A stretch of 64,000 nt of DNA from Taudactylus pleione. Lineage: Eukaryota > Chordata > Amphibia > Anura > Myobatrachidae. The DNA lies in the NCBI GenBank assembly GCA_031769625.1, contig JAUIMM010000887.1:1270001-1334000 (forward strand). The letters run 5' to 3'. Every line of letters begins with the position of its first letter. Position 1 is the stretch's first letter. Shown here one piece after another: positions 22,150-34,401 of the stretch. The notes under the pieces were generated by a model, which worked only from the letters and a program-made list of their open reading frames with translations, did no database searches and had not been told where the DNA came from. The translations under genes were made by a program, and so were the position numbers.

Positions 22150-23144
22150 TTGAGTCTTACTTAACCAGGTTGCACAAGACAACATGACAAAAAAGTAATC
22201 ATTAGAAAACAGGTTACAGTTAATGAGACAATAAGGATCAGTTGTGAACAGAAAAAGTATAAAACTGCAGGGAAATGCTCATCTGCATTATTGCATACAG
22301 CTTTACAGAGAGACACCAAGGTGTGCAGGCCAAGATCCTCAAGTCTGATAGTAGGAATAGAGAAGGAACTTACTTTTACATGGAACATGGTCAAATTGGA
22401 TTTGATTTTGTGGCAAAGATTTAATAGAGACAAAGGGAGAGGAGGGCATATTTAGTTTTAATGACAGTGTCTTATCTCTTTAATATTAGGGGGACACATT
22501 GTGACCTCCCTAGTTACACTCCTGCAGGAAAGCACATTTATAGGCGTACATCCAGAAATGTAATAAAAAGGTCTAAACATACAATGTGACACATGAAATA
22601 AAGACAGTGCCAATATACCTCCTCCCTCTCTCACTCTCTCTCTGTCTCTCTCTTAAGATTAAAAAAAACATAAATTAAAAGTATTTTTGGAGAAAAACTG
22701 AAACGTTTACATTAATAAAATAGTCCTATAGCAGAAGTGAATAACTATAGAATTTCATGTGAGCTTTATGCTGTGTCCACCACAGACTGCATTAGCATGC
22801 ATGATTTTACTGAGCTATTTCCAAGATGGCCGAGTCAGATGCACTAATCAGAAAAGTTGGAACCTGTAAAAAGCATTGTAGGTTCTTACTTTTGTAGTTC
22901 AGTAACGAACCTTAAGAAATCTACAGTTTTCTGGGTTTCCATATTATATAATGTATTTGTCAGTTTGATAGTCATAAGATGTCAAACCAGTTAGAATAAG
23001 GATTATTTTTGTACCATAGTTATTAGAACGAAAGCGATACATTTTTATTGCAATTGAAAGGAAAAGAAAGTTATACATTAATGTAATGCACAGAGCCTAA
23101 AACCCAAATACCTCTGCAGAGGAATGTACAGTAACTAGGTAAAG
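22150..23144. other. AT-rich noncoding sequence
   Basis: A CT-rich microsatellite (CTCTCTCTCTGTCTCTC) lies at about 22625-22655. A 90-codon minus-strand frame at 22161-22433 has hydrophobic stretches but no good splice or start context. Confidence 0.4.
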
Positions 23145-23152
23145 GTAGGCAT

Positions 23153-23499
23153 TAGATGTGCGCGGACCCCCATATTTTGGTTTTGGTTCCAATTCATTAT
23201 CGTGTTTTGAATTTGGCAAAACCACCCTAAAGTGTTATAGTTTGGATTCGTCGGATTCACCTTTGGTTTGGTTTTCGGCTCCTTAAAAATCTATGAAAAC
23301 CGATAAATAATCAATAAATAATGTAATCTAAATCCCAAGTTCGGTCTTTAAATATGAGTTCCGAACTGACTGCAGAATCGAACCGGGACTCTGATCAACT
23401 CTGGACCCCAAAGTGATTCCAAACAAGGACTTGATTCAACTCGAAACCCTTAAGTTCAGATGGCTTTGTTTTTCATGAAAACCAAACTGTGCATCTCTA
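23153..23499. mobile_element. hAT MITE with perfect 8-bp target duplication
   Basis: Termini TAGATGTGCGCGG and TGTGCATCTCTA; flanks GTAGGCAT at 23145-23152 and 23500-23507. The TTTTGGTTTTGGTTCC and GGCAAAACCACCCT phrases tie it to the hAT ends at 52270-52520, 58600-58847 and 62172-62430. Confidence 0.95.
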
Positions 23500-23507
23500 G
23501 TAGGCAT

Positions 23508-24037
23508 ACTGAGAATAATCACCCGTAGTCTTAGTGGATTGTCATGAATTTACGAGTATTAATAAATTTGGTGCTATAAGCCAATAATAGCACAACAAGT
23601 ACCAGGGATGCGGTGTCTAACAGGAACAAACATAACAAGATTTGGACTTTGCTGCTCCTAGTACACAGGTTTCCGTCTCTTAAACTGGTTACTGGTGTGC
23701 TATGCAGTATATGTGGTAGCAATCACTAAGATATGTCAGCAAGCCAGGGTGTGGTACACTTGGGGTCTCATATAAGCCACAGGAGTTAAGCAAAAAGTCA
23801 ATAGCTGAGCCAGAGGTGGCACATTGGAAGCTCTCAGAATAGTCACAGGGATTAGGCAAAAGGAGTCATGAACAAAGCTGAGGTCATACACAGGATCATA
23901 CCCACATAGGAAGTATTAATATGCTGGAGATAGGTAGTGAGCTCAGTACTCTGGAAACCATCTGCAACCAAAGCAGCATTTAAATTGGGAAGCCAGGTTG
24001 TAACAGCATGTCTGTAGTGACAGCAGCATTCACATGA
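23508..24037. other. Unrecognised, with weak internal repeats
   Basis: GCCAGGGTGTGGTACACTTGG and GCCAGAGGTGGCACATTGG, with following CACAGG and GGCAAAAGG phrases, are about 60 bp apart. Too short to classify. Confidence 0.35.
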
Positions 24038-24039
24038 TA

Positions 24040-24480
24040 CAGGTTGAGTCTCTCATATCCAAATATTCCGAAATACGGAATATTCCGAATTACGGAATAA
24101 TTTTGGCATGACTGAGATAATAAAACCTTTGATTTTTGATGGTTCAATGTACACAAACTTTGTCTAAGGCACAAATTATTAAAAATATGGTATAAAATTA
24201 CCTTCAGGCTGTTTGTATAAGGTGTAAATGAAACTTAAATTTATTTCATGTATGTACACAAACTTTGCTTGAGCCACAAAATTATTGAAAATATTGTATA
24301 AAATGAGCTGCAGGCTATGTGTATAAGGTGCATATAACACATATATACATTCTGTGTGTATATTGGGGTCCCATTCCCAAGATATTTCATTATGATAAGC
24401 AATTATTCCAAAATACGGAATATTCCGTTATCCAAAATACCCCTGGTCCCAAGCATTTTGGATATGGGAGACTCAACCTG
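24040..24480. mobile_element. Tigger/pogo-like MITE, TA target
   Basis: Termini CAGGTTGAGTCTCTCATATC and GATATGGGAGACTCAACCTG, about 24 bp with one mismatch. TA at 24038-24039 and 24481-24482. The terminus resembles the Tigger/MER44-type end (CAGGTTGAG...). 441 bp, noncoding, rich in ATACGGAATATTCCG palindromes. Confidence 0.9.
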
Positions 24481-24482
24481 TA

Positions 24483-26117
24483 ATAGGGATACAGCTAGCC
24501 ACGGAAACAGCTCCCACACATGGAACTGAGAGGCACAAGTATTACGCTGAGTAAATTGTGGACAGTTTCCATTCTGTATCCTTTAGACTGGTTTGCCTCA
24601 TGGTATACGGTCATATTAATGTTGCCAATGTAAATCTCTTTAGTGGGTTTTAAGAATAAAATCAACCCTGTGTTCTTCATTTCAATAATTAAAATTGCCT
24701 GAAACTATTGGAGAGCTGGTTGCATAATTAAATTTTTTTTTTAAACGTGAGCACAAATTAAGTGTATTTCTGCTCATATGCAGAGCACAAAATGTGTTCA
24801 AGTTGCCAACAATGACATTTGTGTGCGGTTTCTGTTAGACATATGTCACAGACACTTACGTCCCACTTGTGCCTATGTTGTAATCATTTATTTTGTGTGC
24901 AACAAAAGCATTCACTATTAGGCATCAATTAAACTCCAATTAAGCCTTTGTATTATATCAGAAACAACTTCATGCTTCGTAACAAAAAAAAAGGTTTACT
25001 TAACCACCTACCCACTGCAACATAAACCAAACGTCAGATTGCTTTGAAAGTTTAATATTATGAATTTGGATTAATTCTGAGGGGTACATTTACTAATTAT
25101 CGTGTTTGGCCAAGAAAGAACACGCTGAACATCACAGGGATTTATCTGAGGTTTTATTTCTACCAAAATAACAAATTTACTAAGAATTGTGTTCCTGTCT
25201 ATTTTGATCCGATGGCAATACTGATCATGTTGTATCGTGTGTGAGTTCAGTCATACTGTCCCTTTCTCAATAGACTCCAATGAACACTGCACAGATCAGT
25301 CAGATCTGGCATTGCTTTTCATGATACTGTGTAAATAGTTAAAATGTAGAAAAGATATTTGTTGTGGGGTCCCCCCCAAAGCATAACCAGCCCTGGACCT
25401 CTGACCCTATCCTAGTACTGGAAATTAAGTGGGGAACCGGCGTGCGGTTCCCCCATATTTTCAGTAACCAGCACCATACTCAACCAGCCAGGAGGTAATG
25501 CCATAGCAGGGGGACACACATCATGGGGTCCCCCTACCATCACATTAACCAATAGAACAAAGTAGGAATAAAAATATGCGCTAAAGGCGCCACAACGAGA
25601 CCCAACAGGTGTAAATGAAGTGTCAACCCACACTAATATATCAGACACATATACCAATGATCACTGTAAGGTCCACAGGTACTATTTGAAAGCTTAATCA
25701 AATGGAAGTTCCAAGTCTGATTATCCATGCTTCTTAATCGTATAGCATTTTCCACATGTTACCAGAGAGAAAAAAAACAGAAACACAATAGTGTAATATA
25801 ACCAAATTAAAGTGCTTAAAAGATGTTAATTAAATGATGAACTCATACCAAAACAATATGTCTACCGACTAGCGAAAACAATATTCGCATAGGGGGGACA
25901 ATGGCGTCCATCCAGATATAAGACCCATCACTCCTCCTCTCCAACTTCCACCAGCCAATACGGTTAACATGGAAAGGAGACTCGAAATAGTGTAACACAG
26001 TTTTAATAAAATACCAACATATTACATTCAATACAGAAAACGAAATGGACTCTCACCATAGGATTAGGTCTACAACAAATACAAATACACTCTTCTTAAA
26101 CAAAATATCCTGATGTC
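24483..26117. other. Noncoding, with fragments of foldback repeats
   Basis: GGGGTACATTTACTAATTA at 25081 is a foldback left end like that at 30907, without a clear partner. 25360-25560 has GGGGTCCCCCC and GGTTCCCCCAT phrases resembling 45100-45500. 25560-26110 is unrecognised. Confidence 0.4.
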
Positions 26118-26500
26118 TAAAGCTGGGTACACACCTGACCAAACTGCCGACCTATCTATAACAATTGGTTAGTGCATATGGATTTACCAATTTTTTGGGC
26201 AATATACCTGCCAGCAGAGTGATTTCAATATGACCACCCACTGGTGATATCATATCAATTACTTCTGCTGCAGACATATCAGGCTGTCAGCGGGTCGGCT
26301 ATACAGACAGCCAAATTAAACAATATATCTGCTAGATATATCATCAATGGCTGGACTGCAGGGCAAATCAGTTACAATATACAATACAATACATACAATG
26401 TAGCGACACAGACATATTGTACTCACCTGCCAATGCACTACAGTTATATCACCCGTTCAATGGAATGGGTGATATATCAGTCAGCATGTGCCCAGCTTTA
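26118..26500. mobile_element. Foldback MITE with TAAAGCTGGG termini
   Basis: TAAAGCTGGGTACACAC at the left and ATGTGCCCAGCTTTA at the right. Inside are ATATCATATCAATT and CCCATTCAAT-type inverted segments. No matching flanks. Confidence 0.75.
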
Positions 26501-27574
26501 GAAAAAATTAATACAACCAAACACACTATGCTAATATCTACAAATCTGTCATACTTGTTGCAAGGGCTTGACTAAGCATACTCTATGTTACTTCACCGAG
26601 GAAAATACAGCATGCAGTGCCTCTTTCTTGTTGCTCCTTTAATAGGCTAAATATTCTATTCAAGAGTTCCTAATTTTCATCTCAGTAAAACCACATCATA
26701 CGTTTACTATTTCATACTTACATTGCCCAGTTTTTTATTGGAGAGGTTACAGCTGGTAGGCTGATACACAACAAAACTAAACAGAATAATCTCTAAATAG
26801 GGCAGCTTTAGCAGGAAATTAAACATTTCATAAATTTCAGGAATAATCAGAAAAGAGTGTGTTTCTTCTTGGAACCCCTAACCAGGTTATATAAGGAGAC
26901 CAGTTTTGGAACTTCATAGTTACTGGGTTTCTCAATATGGAACAATAAACTACCCACAGCACCTTCCCTTTGCTCAAGAAATTCCATAGAACACCCACTT
27001 GGAAGACCCAGTCTTTTAGACGATGGATATAGATCGACTGTTATATGAAGTTTTTACTTTGTTTAGTCACACTGAAAGAAATTTCTGGAAAGCGCAGTAG
27101 TGTTTAATGAAAAAAGACCAACTAGGGAAGACTGACTAGGGAAAACGTTTGAGCTATTGAATTCTTCAATGTGCATCCCCCATGGGCAGGTTATTACTTG
27201 CATATTGGAAAACAAATCAAAAATAATAGTTGCAACATCTGGCCTAGCTAATGGAAGCAGATAAGAGGTAGTAGGGAAAATGGACTCAGTGACGCTGTGG
27301 TGGCTGTAGCTTGGATTGTTATGTAGACTTCTACTATTATTATATAAATGAAATATATTGTAAAGTAAGGAAACACAGAACTAGATATCATCTATTTATA
27401 TATAGTTGATGGAGAGAAGTAAAATAGTTGAATTCATTTATCTTACACACTATACTTACTTGTGCCAGGCCAGGACCAGTCTGTCCCGCATCCGTTGTGG
27501 CAGAGAGAGATGTCGGCTCTTTTAGCATATTTTTTCAATAATTTGTGTCTATGTCATAACTGTCTTGTACCTTT
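26501..27574. other. AT-rich noncoding sequence, nothing recognised
   Basis: No repeat structure or coding signal seen on either strand. Confidence 0.4.
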
Positions 27575-28222
27575 TGTCACAGCGCACCAGACTCCGGTAC
27601 ACACTTACCGGGTCCGGCAGCGCTGGTCTGCGTGGGGTAGCGGACGGGGAGTCCCCAGCGCCCACTGCTAGATGCTGTCTCCTCTCTCCTCCAACATGGG
27701 TGCGCGCACTGATTTAAAGGGCCATATACACCTTCCGGTGACGTTACAGGAGGCGCCTAAAATCAAGCTCTGCATATATAAGGAAGTCCCTGGGATCACT
27801 CCAGTGCCAGTGTATAGGCTCCATTACCTAACTCCAGTGTTCTACTGTACTTGCTATCTGTTCCTGACCTTGGCTTTGTTTATGACCCATTTTCGTCTGA
27901 TCCCTGGTACTGCGTTTGACAATTTGGTTCTGACCTTGGCTATCCTCCGTGACTTACATACGTCTGCTCCCTGGTACAGTCTTGTCCATTTGGCTTTGAC
28001 CCGGCTTGTTGACTACGCTGAAAGTCTTCCCCGGGCCATCCAGAGTTCATCAGCACCTGTATAGGGGAAAATATTCTGAGGGAAGCGAACTGTGTGTTGG
28101 ACGCAGCCAGGTCCATACCTTCTTGCGAGGGTTCCTGGTGAAAACCGCCAGCACATTAGACTCCGCGCCTAGTGAATCCCCAAATACGGGTTGCATCCAT
28201 TATCTACCCAAGACTTGTGACA
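27575..28222 (+). repeat. Solo LTR with perfect 5-bp target duplication
   Basis: Starts TGTCACAGCGC, ends CTTGTGACA (inverted TGTCAC/GTGACA), flanked by CCTTT at 27570-27574 and 28223-28227. TGCATATATAAGG near 27771 is a convincing TATA box. TGACGTTA (27739) resembles a CRE half site. 648 bp. The 130-codon frame inside is probably chance. Confidence 0.9.
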
Positions 28223-28250
28223 CCTTTTTTTAATTAGTAGAACTGTAAGC

Positions 28251-28411
28251 CCAAATTAAAGAGAGATAAAGTGGATAAGTTGCCTGTAGCAACCAATCTG
28301 CTTCTGTCATTTCATAGACTGTTCTAAATAAAATATAGCTGGAAGCAGATTGGTTGTTATGGGCAACTTCTCCACTTTCCTGCTCTCCAAGGCTTTATAC
28401 ATCTCACCCTA
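28251..28411. mobile_element. Foldback MITE related to 16576-16750
   Basis: Arms GCAACCAATCTGCTTC and GAAGCAGATTGGTTGT, AGTGGATAAGTTGCC and GGCAACTTCTCCACT. Right end ATACATCTCACCCT is intact; the left end is diverged. Confidence 0.75.
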
Positions 28412-28739
28412 AATGCTAAAGTTGTGCCAGTGTGTGTCCTGTATCTGTTCACCTGTAACCAGATGATGCTTGTAAAGTGATCTATGTGCAAATCACCACA
28501 GGACTCAGGAGAGCTTGCAGAAGTGTAACTTTACTTACAGCAATCATGCTGAACACTGGCTACAGAAGCACTTCCTGCATAACAAACACTTCCTCTTGAG
28601 CACTGCAGAAGTGTGACTTTACTCACAGCAGTCATGATGAACAGTGGCTTCCTTTATAACTTTATAATGTGTTAACCAAGAGATGGCAATGATGCAACTC
28701 TTGCCATCCAGCATACTATCTACATCCCCCTATTTCAAC
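28412..28739 (-). repeat. Candidate 3' LTR of the Copia relic
   Basis: On the minus strand it begins TGTTGAAATAGGGGGATG (typical Copia-type LTR start) and has TTATAAAG as a possible TATA. A roughly 90-bp unit with CTGCAGAAGTGT and CATGATGAACA-type phrases occurs twice (28516, 28605). It lies on the correct side of the minus-strand Copia. No second LTR was found to confirm it. Confidence 0.4.
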
Positions 28740-29097
28740 ACAAAGAACAATACACTTGTGTGTGGGTGTATGACAGTGTGACAGGTGTTTGATGTGGGGA
28801 TAGTGTGCAAGAAAGAGCAAACAAACAAAAAAATCAAATATTATGTAACATAGTCCTGGAATGTTGGATTAGGCCTGAAATTCTCTCACACCAGGTGACA
28901 AAAAAGGGGCTATTGGTGTGTCCAATGTCTGAATAGGCTTACTATTGGGCAAGGACATGGGACTGTCCTCATTGTCCATAATGATGGGTGTTCTGACACC
29001 CTCAGTCAGTATCAGGTAAGGTGGAGGTATTGGCTCCCACACCCCTAGGAAGTGGCCCCTGGTGCTCTCATACAAAACACAGTCAGATTGCATCCCA
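28740..29097. other. Noncoding, nothing recognised
   Basis: Lies between the possible Copia LTR and a Tc1 relic. The frames at 28869-29219 show no domain. Confidence 0.35.
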
Positions 29098-29611
29098 TAC
29101 ACTATGTAGACAAAAGTGAATGGACACTCCCACAGAAGAGAAATGCATACCATTGCACACAAGTTCCAAATGGCCACTAAAGTGGCATTTAGACAAGTAC
29201 ACTTCAAATGGAGGCCCATGCACTTCTATGGAAATAACAAATGTTTTTATCAGGACGACAATACCACCTGTCTTGTTTCTAGGGCAACGCTGGACTGGTA
29301 TACAGAAAATTTGGTAACCCGGATGGACTGACCAGCAAAGAGTCCAGCTCTTAACACCACTGAGAACCTCTGGGACAAATGGGAGTAACGGTGCATTCTA
29401 GGCTGACTCAACCTTTTTCAGTGTGAGTGGATCCCTGTGCTTATGGCGGAATGGCAATACATACCGCCTGCTGTTGTCCAGCAGCATGTGGACAGTTTGC
29501 CAAGAAGGGTGTCTGCAGTAATCACTGCCTGTGGTGGACCTACAAAGTATTGACGTCAATAAAATCTTGTTGATCTATTTGCTGTCAAATCACTTTTGTC
29601 TACATATTGTA
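29098..29611 (+). mobile_element. Tc1-like relic with TA ends
   Basis: Termini TACACTATGTAGACAAAAGT and ACTTTTGTCTACATATTGTA. Near 29355-29560 the plus strand encodes shreds of the Tc1 transposase C-terminus: NTTENLWDKWE, then IPPAVVQQHVDSLPRR and ITACGGPTKY. Upstream catalytic parts are gone. About 514 bp. Confidence 0.8.
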
Positions 29612-30315
29612 GCTTTTGAGCCTGTTGGAAAATCCCTGCACACTCCCGATTCTGTCAAACCTGACAGGGGTCTGGATGCGGACAGTCTGCCCTGGGGACA
29701 ATGGTCTTAAGCTGCCCTGGGGACAATGGTTTTAAGCAATGAGATGTTTTATCATGAGTGGCTTTGAACCGCAATCTGAAGTTCTGCAGAGCATCTTGTA
29801 TGTTGTTCTTAACTTGTTGCCAAGTTTGAACTTGGTGTTGGGAATGATGGTACACTGCCTTGCTTTGATCTGATGAATCCCTACCATGAGGCTGCTGTTG
29901 ATCTCCTCCATGGTTCAGAAAAACATATTGATGGGCTCCACCAATCAGAGATCAGCACATACCTCTCTGACCTTTTGTGCTAAGGTTAATGGAACTTACT
30001 CAGCTCAAAGCAATGCACTGCACTTGTTAGTGCACTCAATGTGCCCAATGCTCAATCCTTACATGTAGCTGCTGGGCCCCATTAACCATTGAGACATCAT
30101 CAGCCTGGTCAAGCTGAGGCATTGTATAATGGCGGTAGGCAGGCACTGGGCCCCCTAGGTAATCTGTCTCTGTCCTGCATTGTCTGGCTCCTCTCTCAAA
30201 TGTTGGGGGTGATCTCCTCTTTGCTCCTGACTCCCCAATTCTGGTGCCAATGGTTATGCATTAAATAAAAAAAGCAATGAAACATATCAAAATGTCAAGT
30301 ATATTCCACATTTAC
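29612..30315. other. Diverged sequence downstream of the Copia coding part
   Basis: A minus-strand frame at 29655-29855 vaguely resembles the tail of a retroelement integrase but is too short to call. Confidence 0.3.
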
Positions 30316-30448
30316 TTAAGAACATGTTAACATATCAGCAGGATTATCTTCACTTGCCACAAAGGTTACACTAATAGACTTCTCCACTATCTCACAAATG
30401 AAGTGGTGTCTAAAAGCTATGTGCTTGTGCAGTCCATGGTGCCGTAGG

Positions 30449-30831
30449 CAGGGGTGCCGACAGCTGCGCCAGGCCCGAGGGAAGAAGGGGGCATGGCCTA
30501 ATTGCGAAAGGTGTGGCCACGCCCCCTTAGGGGGAAAAAACAATGTTTGCAGTGGCGCTGCGTGCTTAGGGGGCGGGTGCTGTGAGCCCCTCATAGCCAG
30601 TGGGAGGCACGATCAGTGTGATCGCTCTCCCCACAGGCATAGGAGACTGCTGTGGCTGCTACTTAGCAGCCGCGAGCAGTCTCCCAGTGCAGCCCAGCAC
30701 ACAGCAGCGTGTGCTGGGCTGCTTTGATGGAAGAGGGAGGGGGGACAGCGCTGGACCCAGGCACCTCCAGCAAGCTCGGGGTCAGGTAATCAATACCCGC
30801 TCCCCCCTCTCTACACCCCTAGCCGTAGGAC
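30449..30831. mobile_element. hAT MITE with 8-bp target duplication inside RNase H
   Basis: Termini CAGGGGTGCCGA and CTACACCCCTA; flanks GCCGTAGG at 30441-30448 and 30832-30839. 383 bp with a CACACAGCAGCGTGTGCTGG hairpin. Confidence 0.9.
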
Positions 30832-30906
30832 AAGTCAATTGCACCTTTGATGTCATACTCCACATTGATAGACTCATCCTGACTTAGAAGATTCAACTCA
30901 CACAAA

Positions 30907-31145
30907 GGGGTACATTTTCTAAAGGTCAATTTTAATCGATAAAAACTGTATCTAAATCAATCAACATTGATGTTTTGTTTCTGGGGCTAAATCACACATT
31001 TACTAACACTTAAAAACTGATATTAAATTTTTTTTATTAATAAATGTGTGATTTATCAACTGAAACACAACATCGGTGTTGATCAATTTAGATTGATTTT
31101 TAGTCAATTAAATTCAATTAAAATCGACCTTTAGTAATTTACCCC
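30907..31145. mobile_element. Foldback MITE inside RNase H, flanks AAA
   Basis: Termini GGGGTACATTTTCTAAAGGTC and GACCTTTAGTAATTTACCCC; arms continue with CAATTTTAATCGA / CAATTAAAATCGA. AAA on both sides. The Copia reading continues across it. Confidence 0.85.
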
Positions 31146-31431
31146 AAAGTCTCTTTTAAGTATAGAGCTTCCTTTGCTGTCTCTGTAAGTGTCATGTATC
31201 CCACCTCAGTGGTGGATAGGACTACACTGGGTGGCTATCTACTTGCCCAGCTGAAAGCTGCACCTGCTAGCACAGATATGTATGGTCATTCCTGGTTCAT
31301 TCAGCCAGGCTGAGTAAGTCTCAGCTTATGCAGCCTGGCCAAAGTAGCAACCATCGCGACAATGGTCATCTGAGGCAGTGCCTACGAACTCTGCACTCAG
31401 GTCACAGATGTATGTAGGAGATCTCTATTTC

Positions 31432-31960
31432 CTACAGACACCTTCTGCTGCATTTGCATTTAGTTGGATGGTATGGCACAGCCGCTGCTGAATCAGTCTT
31501 TGAACATACAAAATCATTCTCTAATAGTACAGCGTATAGCTTAATGTACCAACAATGACCACTCTGCTTTAAACTGTACAAAGCTTTCTTCAACAGACAA
31601 GCTTCTGCCTCTTGAAACATATTTTCAGATGTAAATCCCTTTCATCAATTCTCCATTGAAGAAAACTGAATCAAAGTCTAATTTGTATACAGTAGTAACA
31701 CATCATGCATGGCAGATATAGCAATGACTAAACATAATGTACCTTGCCACAGGCTAGAAGAGTTTACCATAGTCAAACCTGGATTTCTGTGTATATTCTT
31801 TTGTGACAAGACAGGCTTTATAATGGGCAATGGTTCTATCTGCATTCAACATTTTACAGAAGACCAACTTGTTTTTAACTATCTTGCGGTGTCTCGGCCT
31901 GTTAACAGTAGTCCATGTATTGTTGTCATTCATTTATTCCATTTGTTTATCTATTACTGA
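31432..31960 (-). pseudogene. pol: Copia reverse transcriptase fragments
   Basis: Minus strand near 31730-31900 reads NADRTIAHYKACLVTKEYTQ and FDYGKLF-stop-PVARY, matching the start of the RVT_2 domain. 31432-31620 contains LLKKALYSLKQSGHCWY, the conserved KALYGLKQSPR-W segment. The catalytic YVDD region between the latter and the RNase H is not preserved. Confidence 0.85.
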
Positions 31961-32093
31961 TTTCCAAGGTAACAAACTTGTTTTTCAATTCTTGTTCTAG
32001 CTTTATTTTTGGTGCCGCTGTTTCATGGAATACAACATCTTTTGACTTTATAAGATTTTATTTTTAATGTCCCATAGACTGTATCTGTTTCCT

Positions 32094-32423
32094 TTACTCC
32101 ATCGGCAGTATCCAAGTGAAATACATTCCAGGTATGGAAGGTATGCGAGTATATGATTTGCATCCAAATATTCTGAGATGATTGATGCTTGGCTTACTTC
32201 CAGACCATGGTGTTGTGCACCCACAGTTGCTGTGAAAGGCAAAATTATTTAGGTATATAGATACTGCTTCTGTCCAAAAACATTTGTCTAGATCTGTGTC
32301 AATTGTGTAGTTGGTATGCTCACTGACACCATTTTGCTGTAGCATGTATGCAATGGTTAGTTGGTGTTCAATACCATACATCTTTAGGAAGGATGCTACA
32401 TCTCTTTTTGCATTCTCCATCAT
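32094..32423 (-). pseudogene. pol: Copia integrase core, C-terminal half
   Basis: Contains GIEHQLTIAY, QQNGVSEHTN (the catalytic-glutamate region, NGVAER-N in active relatives), FWTEAV and SINHLRIFGC, in the usual order. The first two catalytic aspartates lie upstream in damaged sequence. Confidence 0.85.
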
Positions 32424-32664
32424 TGCCAGATCTCAAGGCTATCAGCTTCTGACCAGTTTGAGTTTCCACTGATCCCTTATAATCTGCAATCTTACTTATT
32501 GCTTAACTATTTGCTTTGATGAAGTAAACATGTTATTCTTGTGAAATCATTGCTAAATGTTAGGAAATATTGGTATCCACTCATTGATTTAACTTCCATC
32601 GTGCCACACATGTCTGTATGCTTCTATGCTAGGGGTGTCTCAGCTGTGGTTGCTGACCTTGGGA

Positions 32665-32976
32665 CAGGGCCACATTAAAGGCTAAATGGGCCTGGGGCTG
32701 AATATGCTCAAGGGCCTATTATGACAGGTGGGGGAGGTGTCACCAGTGCTGTGTGGGTGTGGCCAGTGCCATGTGGGCGTTTACACTATCAATACCAATA
32801 TCTCCCTAATGTGTAAAAGTATAAACATTGTGAGGAAAATAGAAATACAATTTTAATATTTATGATTCATGGCCAGCTGGTGGCTGGCCATCATTATGTT
32901 GTCATGATGAAGGGCCTATTTGTAGCTGGGGGCCTGGAGCTGTAGCTCCATCCACCCCATTGTTAATCTGGCCCTG
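32665..32976. mobile_element. hAT MITE with 8-bp target duplication inside Copia
   Basis: Termini CAGGGCCACATTAA and TTAATCTGGCCCTG; flanks CCTTGGGA at 32657-32664 and 32977-32984. 312 bp. Confidence 0.95.
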
Positions 32977-32984
32977 CCTTGGGA

Positions 32985-33310
32985 AGGCACAGAGGGCTTG
33001 CCTACACATTATACAACTTTCACATGCCATTCTCTCTGTGTCACTCACAGTTATTTCTATCACCATTACATCAAGGAGTTTCTGGACATTATCATACTCC
33101 AGGTGGCCTAGCCACATGTGCCACAGCTCCATAGATTGGCTTGAATTAGAGACTGTCATCGCACAACACTCCTCTGTGTTGAGGACGTACAGTTGCTGGC
33201 ATTGGGTTACTATTACTATCACAGTCCCTCTTTCATTTTGCACAACATGCAAACTTGACCTTGAATCCTTTCTTTTCTAGGATACTTATGACAATGAGGT
33301 TTGTTCTCAT
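32985..33310 (-). pseudogene. pol: Copia GAG-pre-integrase domain
   Basis: From 33310 down: NLIVISILEKKGFKVKF, then YVLN, LWHMWLGHL and CESCIMCRQA, the H-C-C zinc-binding segment that precedes Copia integrases. Confidence 0.8.
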
Positions 33311-34401
33311 TGTCAGGATTAATTTGTTTGTCTTATGACTTACCCCTGTCACTTGATCTGTGGATCTTGCTATTCTAATTGCCGAAGAGATCTGCTCAAA
33401 CATGCAGGCTGCAACACTTCCAGTGTGTGCATTTAGACTGTGCTATTTCTTCCAAGCTGATTACTCACCCGAATCTACTTTTGTTTGTGAACTCTGCAGA
33501 TTCCTCATTGGAACTGTGGGTGTAGTCCCAATGGTAGTGCTGGTCTTGAACTGCAGAGTTTGAAGATACAATTGCTCTCTGTGCATGCTGTTCCCTTTAC
33601 ACTTCCACAGCATGCTAGTACTCAGGCTGCATGCCAGAGTTCCCTCCTAAACTCAGCATGGGCACAGCCATGTTGAATTCAGTCATCTGACTTTCCTCCG
33701 CCACTCTGAGTGCTGCTCCCAGACCTTCTCCTGTGAGACCCAGGGAATAAGTATCCTGCACTGACAGCATTCAGTGTCTGAACTTCAACGCTAGTAGATC
33801 CCCAGTGGATCCTGCTGCTGTCTCAGCCAATACCTGTTACCATTGGTTCTAGCCGATACATTACCATTGGTCTTAGCCGATACCTGTTACCATCAGTTCC
33901 AGCTGATATCCATTACCATCAGTCCCAGCTGATATCCATGTCCATCGGTTCTAACTAATACCTGTTACCATTGGTTCCAGCTGATATCCATTACCATTAG
34001 TTCCACTTAATACCTGTTACCATTGGTTCCAGCTGATATCTATTACCACTGGTTCCAGCCAATACCTGTTACCATCGGTTCTAGTCAATACCTGTTACTA
34101 TCATTTCCAGCTGATATCTACTACCATCAGTTCCAGCCGATATCTGTTATCACCGGTTCCAGATGATACCTGTCACTATCGGTCTCAAACTGATTGAATT
34201 CTAGTCTGTTCCCAATCCGGCTCCAGTCTATGTTCCAAGTCCAGCTCAATTCCGGCCTCATTAAAAACTCCAAGTTCAGTCATAGGCTGGGTCTTCTGAG
34301 TATATACTATCCTTCTGTGTACTATATTCTAAGCCTCCCATACCACCAGTGAGCTGGTATCCAGCTCTCCTCTGGACAATCCAGAATACCCAGCCCTCAC
34401 A
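33311..34401 (+). repeat. Solo LTR inside Copia, TGTCAGGATT family
   Basis: Starts TGTCAGGATTAATTTG, ends AGCCCTCACA; flanks CTCAT (33306-33310) and CCCAT (34402-34406) agree at four of five bases. The Copia reading (HNVLFVSD on one side, NLIVIS on the other) is continuous across it. Related to 7631-8545 by shared GGGCACAGCCATGTTG-like phrases. 1091 bp. Confidence 0.8.
33831..34193 (+). repeat. Tandem array, 26-bp unit, fourteen copies
   Basis: TACCTGTTACCATTGGTTCC plus AGCTGA is repeated fourteen times with an exact 26-bp period, several substitutions per unit. Confidence 0.95.

Larger units (their letters stand above)
30316..31240 (-). pseudogene. pol: Copia RNase H, split by two MITEs
   Basis: First part (about 31150-31240) reads STTEVGYMTLTETAKEALYL, the usual Copia RNase H start; it continues at 30840-30900 with YDIKGAIDLS after the first MITE, and at 30316-30440 with KHIAFRHHFI and EDNPADMLT after the second. 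These match the conserved KHID-RYHF and ADILTK positions. Confidence 0.85.

Noticed and set aside
22161..22433. Membrane protein of 90 residues on the minus strand
   Set aside because: Hydrophobic runs come from AT-rich sequence; no promoter, splice or start context supports it.
29655..29855. Gypsy integrase tail on the minus strand
   Set aside because: Only a loose HDKTS..LKPLSPGQ resemblance, no neighbouring integrase motifs.
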